Of a stretch of 64,000 nt of DNA, positions 13,564 through 21,763 are shown piece by piece (within the stretch, counting starts at the first letter, position 1; each line of letters begins with the position of its first letter). The position numbers and the translations under genes are program-made. Source of the DNA: DASPGQ01 sp035457705 (lineage in GTDB: Bacteria > Acidobacteriota > Vicinamibacteria > Marinacidobacterales > SMYC01); NCBI GenBank assembly GCA_035457705.1, contig DATIBD010000117.1, positions 1-64,000 on the forward strand, written 5' to 3'. The notes beneath the pieces were generated by a model. That model was given only the letters and a program-made list of their open reading frames with translations, was not told where the DNA came from and made no database searches.

Positions 13564-16038
13564 ATGGCGAAGAAGTCCCAGTCCGAGAAAGACGGCGAAT
13601 CCAAGGCGGGCCGCAAGTCACCGTGGGTCGTTTCCAGTGAAGGAGGGCGCCAGCGGTTCCTCCGCGGAATGATCACACACGACCTCGTCCAGCGCGGGTT
13701 GAGCTTCGACGATGCCTACGCCGCGGCGAAAGCGGTCCGAGACCGGCTCGAGGATCGAAAAGAGGTCACGACCTCCGAGATACGAGAGCTCATCGGCGAA
13801 CAGCTGGAAAAACGGGCGAGCCGAGGCTTGGTCGCGGCTCTGAGCGACCCGGTGAGGGCCGCTCCCCTTCCCCAGGTGATCTACCATGGCCAGCCCCAGC
13901 CCTTCTCCCGGGGCCTCCTGGCTCGAAGTATGTACGCCGCCGGTCTCACCCTCGACCGCGCTTACCGCCTCGTTACCGAGCTCGAGCGAAAGCTGAAGGA
14001 AGAGGGCGTCTCCGTGCTCACGAGCCACGAAGTCGCCCGGAGGGTCGGGGAGCTCCTGGCACGCATGGAGGGCGAAGACCGGGCGAGACGCTACCGGCTC
14101 GTGCGGCGCGTGCATCGCCTGCCAAGGCCTCTGGTGATCTATGTGGGTGGCGCCAGCGGAACGGGCAAATCGACCCTCGCGCTGGAGCTTGCACCCCTGC
14201 TTCGGATCTATCGCATAAACGCCACCGATACGATTCGGCAGGTCATGCGAATGGTCTTTTCGAAAGCGATCCTGCCGGAGCTCCACGCTTCGAGCTTCGA
14301 GGTTGCAGCGGCCCTGGATGAGCTTCCCTCCGAGCTTCCGCGCGGACATCCCCGCGATCCGGCTTATCGCCAGCGCCTCATCGCGACTTTCGAGAAGCAG
14401 GCCACGCGGGTGTGCGTCGGCGTGCGCGCTGTCGTCGAACGGGCCATCGCCGAGAACATGAGCATCCTGGTCGAGGGCGTCCATCTCTACCCGCCTCTGA
14501 TTCCGTTTGCCGACCTCGAGAAAGAGGTCTACCAGGTGACGCTGATGCTAGGAACGCTGAACGAGGAGGCGCACCGGAGCCGCTTTCTCCTTCGGTCGCG
14601 AACGGGAGGGCGCTTGGCAGAGCGCTACGTCGAAAGCTTTCCTTCCATTCGGGCGATTCACGACTTCCTCATTCAGCAGGCGGAGATACACGACATCGCC
14701 TTGCTGGACAATTCCAACGGCGAGCCTCCCGTGGTCAGGTCCTTGCGCCTGGTTACCGGATTACTGGAGCGACGGCTCCCGTCTCTGGCCCGAAGCGAGC
14801 CCGCCGAGCGCATGACACCGACGCTCCTGCTGGCAATCGATGGCCTCGCCGATCGCCCGGTGGCCGAGCTGGGAGGGAGGACGCCGCTTCAAGCGGCATC
14901 GACCCCGACCCTCGACCGACTCGTTCGCGAGGGCCAGGGTGGCTTGGCCGATCCGGTGGGGCCCGGAATCGTTTCCGACATGGCTTCGGGAATTCTGGCT
15001 CTTTTCGGTCACTCCCCCATCTCGATGAAGCGCGGCCCCATCGAAGCCATGGGTGCGGGAATTCGCCTCTCTCCCGGGGACGTGGCCGTTCGTGGAAACT
15101 TCGCCTTATTGGACGCCGAGGGTAACGTGGTGAATCGCCGAGCCCTTCTCGAGTCCGAAGAAGTGCAGAAGCTCGCCAAAGCGTTGGATCGCATGCCCCT
15201 GCCACGAAAAATCGCGAAAGGCGTCGAGGTTCGGGTCAAGCCCGCCGGCGAGCATCGCTTGGCGATCGTTCTCCGAGGCGAAGGATTGTCCTCGGAGATC
15301 CGGGGGAGCGATCCCGGCGAGAGCTCGACTCCGGTCCCGCCACGGGCACCGACGGCGCTGGCTCCGAACGATCCCAGAGCCGTTTTCACCGCCAAGCTCC
15401 TCGGGCTGTTCGAGCGAGAAACGCGACGGATTCTGGAGAAACATTCAGTCAACGTCTCACGAAAATCGGAATCTACCCCTCTGGCAAATGCCATTCTCAC
15501 CCGCGGGGCCGGTCGCGCTCACCGCCTTTTACCGCTGGAACATGCGGGCATCCCGCTCCGGTTGACCTGCGTCAGCGGTGACCAGACCATGCTGGCGCTG
15601 GCTGCTTGGCTCGGTGCCGACGCGGTCACCAAAGATGGCACCACCGAGAACCTGGGCAGCGACCTCGAAGGCAAGCTGTCGGCCGCCGCCGAGGCGCTCG
15701 GTCGGTGCGACCTGGTGGTGGTGCACCTTCGCGGGGCGCACGTCGCGGCCCGTGAACGCCGACCCGATCGGAAGGTCGCGTTCCTCGAAGCCGTCGACCG
15801 CCACCTCGCCCGGTTCCTGGAGCAGCATCGCGGCCCGCTCCGGGTCGCCGTGGCGTCCGATCACGCTACGCTGTCAGAAACGGGCGAAGACGTGGCGGAC
15901 CCGCTTCCGGTGCTGATCTGGGGCGAGGGTATCGAGCCCGACGACGTGCAGGCGTTCGACGAAAAATCAGTCGCCACGGGGCAGCTGGGTCGTTTCCCCC
16001 TTCAGCTGCTTCTGGGTAACCTCTTCGAGCTGACTTAA
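13564..16038 (+). CDS. Fusion of 2-phosphoglycerate-kinase-like and archaeal-type phosphoglycerate-mutase-like domains
   Basis: 824 residues. Residues ~15-185 resemble the ATP-cone-like region of archaeal 2-phosphoglycerate kinases (two helical repeats, MITHDLVQRGLSFDDAY and ARSMYAAGLTLDRAY). Residues ~190-420 are the P-loop kinase domain: VIYVGGASGTGKSTLALELA is Walker A and TDTIRQVMR follows. Residues ~420-824 resemble the archaeal cofactor-independent phosphoglycerate mutase ApgM: AIDGLADRPVAELGGRTPLQ, then GPIEAMGAGIRL and GDVAVRGNFALLD. In that domain some metal ligands look missing: the usual H..D..GHD region reads HLRGAHVAARERRPDRK, and the DHxT..H segment keeps SDHAT but has EDVADPLP where a His is expected. 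It may be a regulatory or altered enzyme acting on phosphoglycerates. Both genes downstream are convergent. Confidence 0.75.
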   Translation: MAKKSQSEKDGESKAGRKSPWVVSSEGGRQRFLRGMITHDLVQRGLSFDDAYAAAKAVRDRLEDRKEVTTSEIRELIGEQLEKRASRGLVAALSDPVRAAPLPQVIYHGQPQPFSRGLLARSMYAAGLTLDRAYRLVTELERKLKEEGVSVLTSHEVARRVGELLARMEGEDRARRYRLVRRVHRLPRPLVIYVGGASGTGKSTLALELAPLLRIYRINATDTIRQVMRMVFSKAILPELHASSFEVAAALDELPSELPRGHPRDPAYRQRLIATFEKQATRVCVGVRAVVERAIAENMSILVEGVHLYPPLIPFADLEKEVYQVTLMLGTLNEEAHRSRFLLRSRTGGRLAERYVESFPSIRAIHDFLIQQAEIHDIALLDNSNGEPPVVRSLRLVTGLLERRLPSLARSEPAERMTPTLLLAIDGLADRPVAELGGRTPLQAASTPTLDRLVREGQGGLADPVGPGIVSDMASGILALFGHSPISMKRGPIEAMGAGIRLSPGDVAVRGNFALLDAEGNVVNRRALLESEEVQKLAKALDRMPLPRKIAKGVEVRVKPAGEHRLAIVLRGEGLSSEIRGSDPGESSTPVPPRAPTALAPNDPRAVFTAKLLGLFERETRRILEKHSVNVSRKSESTPLANAILTRGAGRAHRLLPLEHAGIPLRLTCVSGDQTMLALAAWLGADAVTKDGTTENLGSDLEGKLSAAAEALGRCDLVVVHLRGAHVAARERRPDRKVAFLEAVDRHLARFLEQHRGPLRVAVASDHATLSETGEDVADPLPVLIWGEGIEPDDVQAFDEKSVATGQLGRFPLQLLLGNLFELT

Positions 16039-16066
16039 CAATTTAATGCTTGCTCCCCTCTTCGGC

Positions 16067-16080
16067 GGCCCTGGCGGGCC
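16067..16080. terminator. Short GC hairpin between convergent genes
   Basis: GGCCC-TGGC-GGGCC lies in the 51-bp gap between the mutase fusion and the pstB gene, which converge here. A second overlapping pairing with the downstream GGGC is possible. It is short and lacks a T-run, so the call is tentative. Confidence 0.3.
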
Positions 16081-16089
16081 GGGCTGTCA

Positions 16090-16950
16090 TCAACCATAGC
16101 GGCCTTCGATGTAATCGGCCGTCTCCTTTTGCGCCGGCGTCACGAACATGTCCTCGGTTCGAGAATGCTCCACCAGCTTTCCCATGAGCATGAAGGCGCA
16201 TTCGTCGCTCGCCCGGCGGGCCTGAGCCATGTTGTGGGTCACGATCAGGATCGTGTATTTGCCGCGAAGCTCCCAGATCAATTCCTCCACCGCTTCGGTG
16301 CCATCCGGATCCAGAGCGGAACAGGGCTCGTCCATGAGCAGGATTGCGGGCTTGACCGGCAAGAGCCGGGCAATGCAGAGCTTCTGCTGTTCTTCGAGCG
16401 AGAGCTCGATCGCTCGGCCGCTGAGTCGGTCTTTAACCGCATCCCACAAGAGTACCTGTCGAAGCGATTGCTCCACCACGGCGTCCTCTTCCTGTCTCGA
16501 TACCTTCTCGCCGGGACGACGGTGAAGATTGAATCCGAAGAGGATATTTTCGCGAATCGAGATCGGCAGAGGGTTGGGGCGCTGGAAGACCATGCCCACT
16601 TGCTTACGAAGCTGTGCCGGTTCGACATCGGATTCGTAGATATTCTTGCCCAGAACATCGATGGTCCCCTGGGTACGAACGTACCCCAATCGCTCGTTGA
16701 TGCGATTGACCGACCTCAGGAGCGTCGTCTTTCCACAACCCGATGGTCCGATCAACGATGTGATGATGCCGTTTTTTACCTCGAGATCCACGTCGAACAA
16801 GGCTTGAAAGGTCCCGTACCACAGATTGAGGCGACGAGTCCGAATCGCCAGAGAAGGAGGCCCCTCGGCCTTGCCGGGGGCGGGAGCCTTGAGCCGTTTC
16901 GGGAGAAGATCTCGAACATCGCTCGAAGGCGATTCCGGCTGCTGGCTCAT
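16090..16950 (-). CDS. pstB: Phosphate ABC transporter ATPase PstB, copy with degenerate signature motif
   Basis: 286 residues from the ATG at 16950 (a GTG at 16959 is in frame). It energises phosphate import with PstCA. The C-terminal two thirds match PstB along their length, ending ADYIEGRYG. Walker A is GPSGCGKT, the Q-loop VGMVFQRPNP, Walker B ILLMDEPCSALDP and the H-loop IVTHNMAQA, all normal. The ABC signature is not: where PstB has LSGGQQQR this protein has LSLEEQQK. An N-terminal extension of ~40 residues (Pro/Lys-rich) precedes the domain. It lies 13 bp downstream of the second pstB, which has the opposite pattern of changes, so the two probably form a heterodimer. Confidence 0.9.
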   Translation of the reverse strand: MSQQPESPSSDVRDLLPKRLKAPAPGKAEGPPSLAIRTRRLNLWYGTFQALFDVDLEVKNGIITSLIGPSGCGKTTLLRSVNRINERLGYVRTQGTIDVLGKNIYESDVEPAQLRKQVGMVFQRPNPLPISIRENILFGFNLHRRPGEKVSRQEEDAVVEQSLRQVLLWDAVKDRLSGRAIELSLEEQQKLCIARLLPVKPAILLMDEPCSALDPDGTEAVEELIWELRGKYTILIVTHNMAQARRASDECAFMLMGKLVEHSRTEDMFVTPAQKETADYIEGRYG

Positions 16951-16963
16951 AGCGCGCACCCCG

Positions 16964-17773
16964 TCACCCGAACCGTCCCATGATGTAGTCTCGCGTACGG
17001 TCGTCCCGCACTTCGCCGCTGAACAGCTCGCGAGTCAGGCCAATCTCGATACACGCCCCATTGAGAAAAAAGGCGGTCCGGTCCGCCAGGCGCCGGGCCT
17101 GCTGCACCAGGTTCGTCACCAGGAGGATGGTCATGTCCTTTCTGAGATCCTTGAGGACGTCTTCGATCTTCATGGTGGTGACGGGATCCACGGCAATCGA
17201 GAACTCGTCGAGCATCAGGAGCTGCGGGTCTTGGGAAAGCGCCCTCGCGATCGTCAGTCGTTGCTGCTGCCCTCCCGAAAGGAGGCTCCCGAGCGATCGG
17301 AGACGATCCTTGACCTCGTCCCATAGGGCGGCCCGGCGCAAACAGCGCTCGACGATGACGTCGAGCTGGGACTTTCTCTTGATGCCCGAAAGCCGGGGCG
17401 ACAGCGCTACGTTGTCGTAGACGCTGAGAGGCAGGCCCACGGGTAGCGGAAAGACCACCCCGACACGCTTCCGCAAAGCGTAGACGTTGCGCCAGCGGCG
17501 GACGTCGCGCCCCTGAAACCGGATGTTTCCACTCACGTGCATCGAGCTCGTGAACAGGTCCATCCGATTGATGGCTTTGAGGAGCGAGGTCTTTCCACTG
17601 TTCGCCGGACCGATGATGCCGAAGATCTCGTGCTCCTTGACGGCGAAGCTCACACCGGTCAGCGCCGGACGGCCGTCGTAGCTAATCGATAGATTCTCGA
17701 TTTCGAGGACGTTCTCGCCCGCCGCCTCGTCGGTGACGGGGTCCACGGCTCGAGTGGCCTCCTCGGTCACCAT
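16964..17773 (-). CDS. PstB-like ATPase with intact signature but altered Q- and H-loops
   Basis: 269 residues. Walker A is GPANSGKT and the ABC signature LSGGQQQR is intact. However the Q-loop glutamine is replaced by proline (VGVVFPLPVGLP where PstB has VGMVFQKPNP), the H-loop histidine by asparagine (LLVTNLVQQA where PstB has VTHNMQQA), and Walker B reads LLMLDEFSIAVDP. These are the residues needed to hydrolyse ATP at this protein's own site, while the signature it offers to a partner is normal. Its partner is most likely the neighbouring PstB, whose defect is complementary. Its start overlaps the pstA stop by 7 bp (ATGGTGA). Confidence 0.88.
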   Translation of the reverse strand: MVTEEATRAVDPVTDEAAGENVLEIENLSISYDGRPALTGVSFAVKEHEIFGIIGPANSGKTSLLKAINRMDLFTSSMHVSGNIRFQGRDVRRWRNVYALRKRVGVVFPLPVGLPLSVYDNVALSPRLSGIKRKSQLDVIVERCLRRAALWDEVKDRLRSLGSLLSGGQQQRLTIARALSQDPQLLMLDEFSIAVDPVTTMKIEDVLKDLRKDMTILLVTNLVQQARRLADRTAFFLNGACIEIGLTRELFSGEVRDDRTRDYIMGRFG

Positions 17774-18636
17774 TTCTTCTTCCCCCTCAGATAGACTCGG
17801 AAGGCGACGGAGATCGAGTTCATGGCCAGCACGATCCCGATGAGCAGCAGAGCGACGCCATAAGGGAGCTCCTCCGGCACACCAGGAACCTGCGTCGAAA
17901 TGACGTAGAGATGGAGCGAAAGCGCCATCGTCTGGTCGAAAACGCTCTGAGGCAGGAAAGGAAGGAAGAAGGCCGCGCCGGTGAACATGATCGGCGCCGT
18001 CTCTCCGGCCGTTCGAGACACCTCCAGGATGACGCCAGTCAGGATGCCGCTCACCGCATTCGGCAGCACCACGCGGCGGATCGTCTGCCAGCGCGTGGCG
18101 CCCATGCTCCAGCAGGCTTCGCGAAAAGAACGAGGAACGGCTTGAAGAGATTCCCGCGTGGCAACGATCACGACCGGCAGCGTCATGATGGCCAGCGTCA
18201 TGCTCGCCGCCAGGATCGAGGTCCCGAAGCGCAAGAACAGCACGAACGCCCCGAAGCCGAACAGGGCGTGTACGATGGAGGGCACGCCGGCCAGGTTGAT
18301 GATGGCCAGGTTGATGAGCCGTGTCAGCCAGTTGTCGGGCGCGTACTCGCTCAGATAGACGGCGGCGGCAACTCCCAGCGGCACAGAGAATACCAGCGCC
18401 ATCGTGACGAGAAAGATCGTGCCAAGGAGCGCCGGGAAGACCCCTCCCGCCGTCATGCCCTGCGCCGGATTAGTGAATAGAAACGACAGGGAGATCGCCG
18501 GGCTGCCGCGGATAACGAGTATTCCGAGCACGAGAACCACGGGAACGATGAGAAACACCGTCATGACGAGGAAAAGGAAGCGGGCCAGCCGTTGCACTCG
18601 TTGATTGCGAAAGTCGATCTCGGTGGCAGCAAACAT
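17767..18636 (-). CDS. pstA: Phosphate ABC transporter permease PstA
   Basis: 289 residues from the ATG at 18636. Six hydrophobic segments are visible, beginning LFLVMTVFLIVPVVLVLGIL. The permease EAA-type loop is present as ESLQAVPRSFREACWSMGA followed by TRWQTIRRVVLPNA, the site that docks onto the ATPase. The pattern GVPSIVHALFGFGAFVL is typical of PstA. With PstC it forms the inner-membrane phosphate channel. It is 5 bp downstream of pstC and overlaps the next gene, so it belongs to the pst operon. Confidence 0.93.
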   Translation of the reverse strand: MFAATEIDFRNQRVQRLARFLFLVMTVFLIVPVVLVLGILVIRGSPAISLSFLFTNPAQGMTAGGVFPALLGTIFLVTMALVFSVPLGVAAAVYLSEYAPDNWLTRLINLAIINLAGVPSIVHALFGFGAFVLFLRFGTSILAASMTLAIMTLPVVIVATRESLQAVPRSFREACWSMGATRWQTIRRVVLPNAVSGILTGVILEVSRTAGETAPIMFTGAAFFLPFLPQSVFDQTMALSLHLYVISTQVPGVPEELPYGVALLLIGIVLAMNSISVAFRVYLRGKKKW

Positions 18637-18641
18637 CGATT

Positions 18642-19580
18642 TCACCTTTTCCGGGGGCCTCGAACGATGAGGTCGGCGGTCAGGTTGATGACGAAGGTGA
18701 CGACGAACAGCAGGATGCCCAGGGTGAAGAGCGCTCGATAATGGTCCGAGCCCACCGACGTCTCCCCGAGCTCGGCGGCAATGGTGGCGGTGAGAGCTCG
18801 AACCGAGTCGAAAATACTTCCCGGCACGTTGATGGAGTGCCCGCTCGCCATGAGAACCGCCATCGTCTCGCCGAACCCGCGTCCTACGCCCAGAAGGACC
18901 GCGGCGACGAGGCCGTTCTTCGCGGCGGGCAGAACGACATTCCAGGTGACTTGCCAGCGCGTCGCGCCCATGGCTTCGGCGGCTTCTCGATAGGTGTCGG
19001 GGACCGCCTTGAGAGCGTCTTCGGCGATCGTCGTCATGATCGGTGCCGCCATGAGCCCGAGAATCAGACCGGCGTTCAAGATATTCAACCCCACGGGGAC
19101 GTCGAATAGCCGGATGATGACCGAGTTCATGATGCTGAGCCCGATGAAGCCCCAGACCACCGAGGGGATCGCGGCCAGGAGCTCGACGAGAACTTTCAGC
19201 GTCTCGCGAGTCTTCCCCTGCGCGAACTCTCCAATATAGATGGCCGCCCCGAGCGAGAAAGGGATCGCTACCAACATGGCCATCCCAGTCACACTCGCGG
19301 TTCCCACGATCAGGGCAAAGGCGCCGTAAGTCGGATTGAAGTTGGAAGTCGGACGCCACCGCGGCGAGGTGAAGAAGTCCTTCACGTCCATCGTTCCGAA
19401 CACGAAATCCAGGCCTTCTCGGGCAATGAAGACGAAGATGCCGAAAATGAACACGATCGCCGAGATGCCACCGACGAAGACGGCTAGTTGAACCGCCTTG
19501 TCGACGAACCAATCCGCGTTGCGCTGGTCGGTTGCTTCCCAGCGTGCTGCCGGCGCGGAGGTTCGAGGGGCCGTCGTCAA
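18642..19580 (-). CDS. pstC: Phosphate ABC transporter permease PstC
   Basis: 312 residues from a TTG at 19580; GGAGGAGG lies ~6 bp upstream and the TTG overlaps the phoU stop by 4 bp (TTGA). An upstream in-frame extension exists but runs inside phoU and has no signs of coding for a permease. Six hydrophobic segments follow a short Ala/Pro-rich N-terminus. The docking loop is DALKAVPDTYREAAEAMGA followed by TRWQVTWNVVLPAA, and LAAIPSVVWGFIGL is characteristic of PstC. It pairs with PstA to translocate phosphate delivered by PstS. Confidence 0.93.
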   Translation of the reverse strand: MTTAPRTSAPAARWEATDQRNADWFVDKAVQLAVFVGGISAIVFIFGIFVFIAREGLDFVFGTMDVKDFFTSPRWRPTSNFNPTYGAFALIVGTASVTGMAMLVAIPFSLGAAIYIGEFAQGKTRETLKVLVELLAAIPSVVWGFIGLSIMNSVIIRLFDVPVGLNILNAGLILGLMAAPIMTTIAEDALKAVPDTYREAAEAMGATRWQVTWNVVLPAAKNGLVAAVLLGVGRGFGETMAVLMASGHSINVPGSIFDSVRALTATIAAELGETSVGSDHYRALFTLGILLFVVTFVINLTADLIVRGPRKR

Positions 19581-20671
19581 GATGCCTCCTCCCCTCGCAG
19601 CGTTTCCATCAAATCGCGCACCTCGATGGCGATGAGCCGAAACGTCTCTTCGAAGCGCTCCCGCCGCTCTGTCTCGCTCGCTTCCGCGACCGGGGCGGGA
19701 GGGACTTCCCACTCCAGGGCGACCGTGCGGAATGGCACTTCCGGAAGGTACCTTTCGATCGGGCCTTCCAGGCTCACCAGCACGTGGAAGCTGCTCCATT
19801 CTTCGGGGACCCAATCGATCGGCTGAGGTCTGTGGTCTTGCATGTCCATCCCCTGTTCTTCCATGAACTGGACGAAGCCAGGGTCCAGTCTCTCGGCAGG
19901 CTCGAGGCCCGCGCTCTTGTACCGGCCGCTCTCGGGATATGCCTTGCGGGCGATGGCGGCAGCCATTTGGCTGCGATAATCGTTGGCGCGATCCAGAAAG
20001 AGAATGCGATAGATCTTCGGCGGCTTCGTCTCCCCGGTGACCGCGAAGACCGTCTCCTCGCAGATGTTCTTGGCCTGATCGCCCACCCTCTCGAGACGAT
20101 TGAAAATGACCAGCGTCTCGAACAGATCGCGGATGGGGCGCGTTCTTTCATCGCCCTCTTCGACCAGGGCCTCGAATGCCATGTCGAAGCGGCGATCGAG
20201 CTGGTCGGAGTAGGTCATGGTCGCCCGCGCGAGGTCGGCGTTACTCTCGTGAAAGGCCTGGAGGGACTGATGCAACATTTGGAAAGTATCCTTGGACAAG
20301 CGCTCGGCCTCGCGGCGGACTCCGGTACTGAGGGGCTTGGTCAGTTGCACCGTTTCACGACAGATGGTGACCGCGTAGTCGCCGATCCGCTCCAGCTCGA
20401 CGTTCATGCGCAGCACCGAAGAGATGAAACGAAGGTGCCCCGCGCTCGGCAAATGACGCGCCACGAACTGGTGGCATAGCCGATCGATCTCCTTGACCGA
20501 CCGATTGACGGGCATATCCCCGATGATCGTCCGGTAGGCCAGACCTTTGTCCATAGTTAGCAGGGCTCGCATGGCGTCCCGCAGAGCTTTCTCCACGAGC
20601 TCGGCAACCCTCTCGACCCCGTCACGGATGCGTTTCAGGTCAGCAGCCAGGCGTATTTCATAGTGCGTCAT
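19577..20671 (-). CDS. phoU: PhoU fused to a low-molecular-weight protein-tyrosine-phosphatase-like domain lacking its catalytic Cys
   Basis: 364 residues against ~220-240 for ordinary PhoU. Residues 1-220 form two PhoU three-helix bundles with the metal-binding repeats ELERIGDYAVTI and NRLERVGDQAKNI. PhoU links PstSCAB activity to PhoR and represses the Pho response when phosphate is ample. Residues ~224-364 look like a low-molecular-weight tyrosine phosphatase/arsenate-reductase fold: RILFLDRANDYRSQMAAAIA aligns with the family's LFVCxGNxCRSxMAEA, and YKSAGLEP follows. The nucleophile Cys is Asp, the second Cys is Tyr, and the later DP general-acid motif is replaced by WEVPPAP. It therefore cannot be a normal phosphatase and is more likely a sensor or docking module. 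It sits between pstS and pstC. Confidence 0.88.
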   Translation of the reverse strand: MTHYEIRLAADLKRIRDGVERVAELVEKALRDAMRALLTMDKGLAYRTIIGDMPVNRSVKEIDRLCHQFVARHLPSAGHLRFISSVLRMNVELERIGDYAVTICRETVQLTKPLSTGVRREAERLSKDTFQMLHQSLQAFHESNADLARATMTYSDQLDRRFDMAFEALVEEGDERTRPIRDLFETLVIFNRLERVGDQAKNICEETVFAVTGETKPPKIYRILFLDRANDYRSQMAAAIARKAYPESGRYKSAGLEPAERLDPGFVQFMEEQGMDMQDHRPQPIDWVPEEWSSFHVLVSLEGPIERYLPEVPFRTVALEWEVPPAPVAEASETERRERFEETFRLIAIEVRDLMETLRGEEAS

Positions 20672-20762
20672 CGTTCACTCTCCTGCGGTGGCGAGGCAAA
20701 CTGGTCGCACGACCCTCGTCCTAGCCCCGAGGCTCACGAAAGGATCGTGGAGGCAGGAGGAT

Positions 20763-21650
20763 CTAGCTCGCCCCTTTGCATTGGACGTCCCGCACCGGCG
20801 CATAGCCCTTGTCGTGAATAATGCATTGGCCTTCGTCGCTGCGGATCCAGTCGAGGTAAGCTTTGACGGCGCCGGTCGGTTCCCCGCGAGTATACATGAA
20901 CAGCGGTCTCGCGATGGGATAAGAGCCATCGACCGCGGAGGCCATACTGGGAGCGATACACTCCCCATCGGTCTCGACGGCGATGCAGGCGAGTTTCACG
21001 TTGGGCGTGGCGTAGGCCAGCCCACTGTAGCCGATGGCGCAGGGCGTGTGCTCCACGAGGTCGACGACGTCTTTCGAGCCGTGCATGTCCCGTGAGCCCA
21101 GTTTGTAATCCCGGCGCTCTCCCAGGACCGCCTCCCTGAAATACACGTAGGTGCCGGAGTTGTTCTGCCGGCTCACTCGGACGATCTCCTGGCCCTGACA
21201 TCCGGGCACCTGGACCCCGAGCTGTTCCCAGGTGTCGATCGTGCCATCTTCTCCGTAGATTTCCGCGAGCTGTCCGAGGGTGAAGGTATCGATGGGATTG
21301 TCCTGGTGAACATAGACGGCCAGGGCATCGTAGCCGACGATGAACTCGACCGGGGTCTGGCCATTCTTCTCGGCGAGATCCATCTCGTCCTGCTCGAGGG
21401 CGCGGCTCGAGTTAGCGATGTCCACCGTGCCGTTGATGAGGGCGGCTATTCCTGTTCCCGAGCCCCCCCCGGTGACGGCAATGGCGACATTGGGCTCGAC
21501 TTCCTGATAGGCCTCAGCCCACGCCTGGGCGACATTCACGAGCGTGTCCGACCCCTTGTTCTGGATCACGACGCGCTGCGTTCCCCCGGGACCACATCCA
21601 GCCGACAAGAGCGATAATACTAGAAAGAAAAAACAAAAACTACGTCTCAC
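20763..21650 (-). CDS. pstS: Phosphate-binding lipoprotein PstS
   Basis: 295 residues from the GTG at 21650, chosen because GGGAGGG lies just upstream and the resulting N-terminus (VRRSFCFFFLVLSLLSAGC) is a clean lipoprotein signal with lipobox LSAGC. An upstream start would prepend sequence of poor quality. The mature protein has the PstS features: KGSDTLVNVAQAWAEAY at the start, GGGSGTGIAALINGTVDIA for phosphate binding, VSRQNNSGTYVYFREAVLG, and IGYSGLAYA. It captures phosphate outside the inner membrane for PstCA. A Pho-box-like site precedes it, consistent with induction by phosphate starvation. Confidence 0.92.
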   Translation of the reverse strand: MRRSFCFFFLVLSLLSAGCGPGGTQRVVIQNKGSDTLVNVAQAWAEAYQEVEPNVAIAVTGGGSGTGIAALINGTVDIANSSRALEQDEMDLAEKNGQTPVEFIVGYDALAVYVHQDNPIDTFTLGQLAEIYGEDGTIDTWEQLGVQVPGCQGQEIVRVSRQNNSGTYVYFREAVLGERRDYKLGSRDMHGSKDVVDLVEHTPCAIGYSGLAYATPNVKLACIAVETDGECIAPSMASAVDGSYPIARPLFMYTRGEPTGAVKAYLDWIRSDEGQCIIHDKGYAPVRDVQCKGAS

Positions 21651-21730
21651 GAAAACCCTCCCTTGACTAGGGCCACAGCCTTCGGCGAAGGGGACGAAGA
21701 ATGCATGCACCATGATTCTCTTGGAGAATT

Positions 21731-21748
21731 GTTAGCGTTTGGTTAGCG
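21731..21748 (-). promoter_or_regulatory. Pho-box-like direct repeat upstream of pstS
   Basis: On the minus strand two exact copies of CGCTAAC are separated by CAAA, a period of 11 bp. This is the geometry of PhoB/PhoP operators (two 7-bp direct repeats with a 4-bp spacer), although the repeat sequence differs from the E. coli CTGTCAT. It lies ~81 bp upstream of the pstS start, between the phoR stop and pstS, and the window encodes its own PhoB. A -10 box is not certain; AGAGAATCAT downstream is a candidate. Confidence 0.55.
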
Positions 21749-21763
21749 TGTGTGATTTTGATT

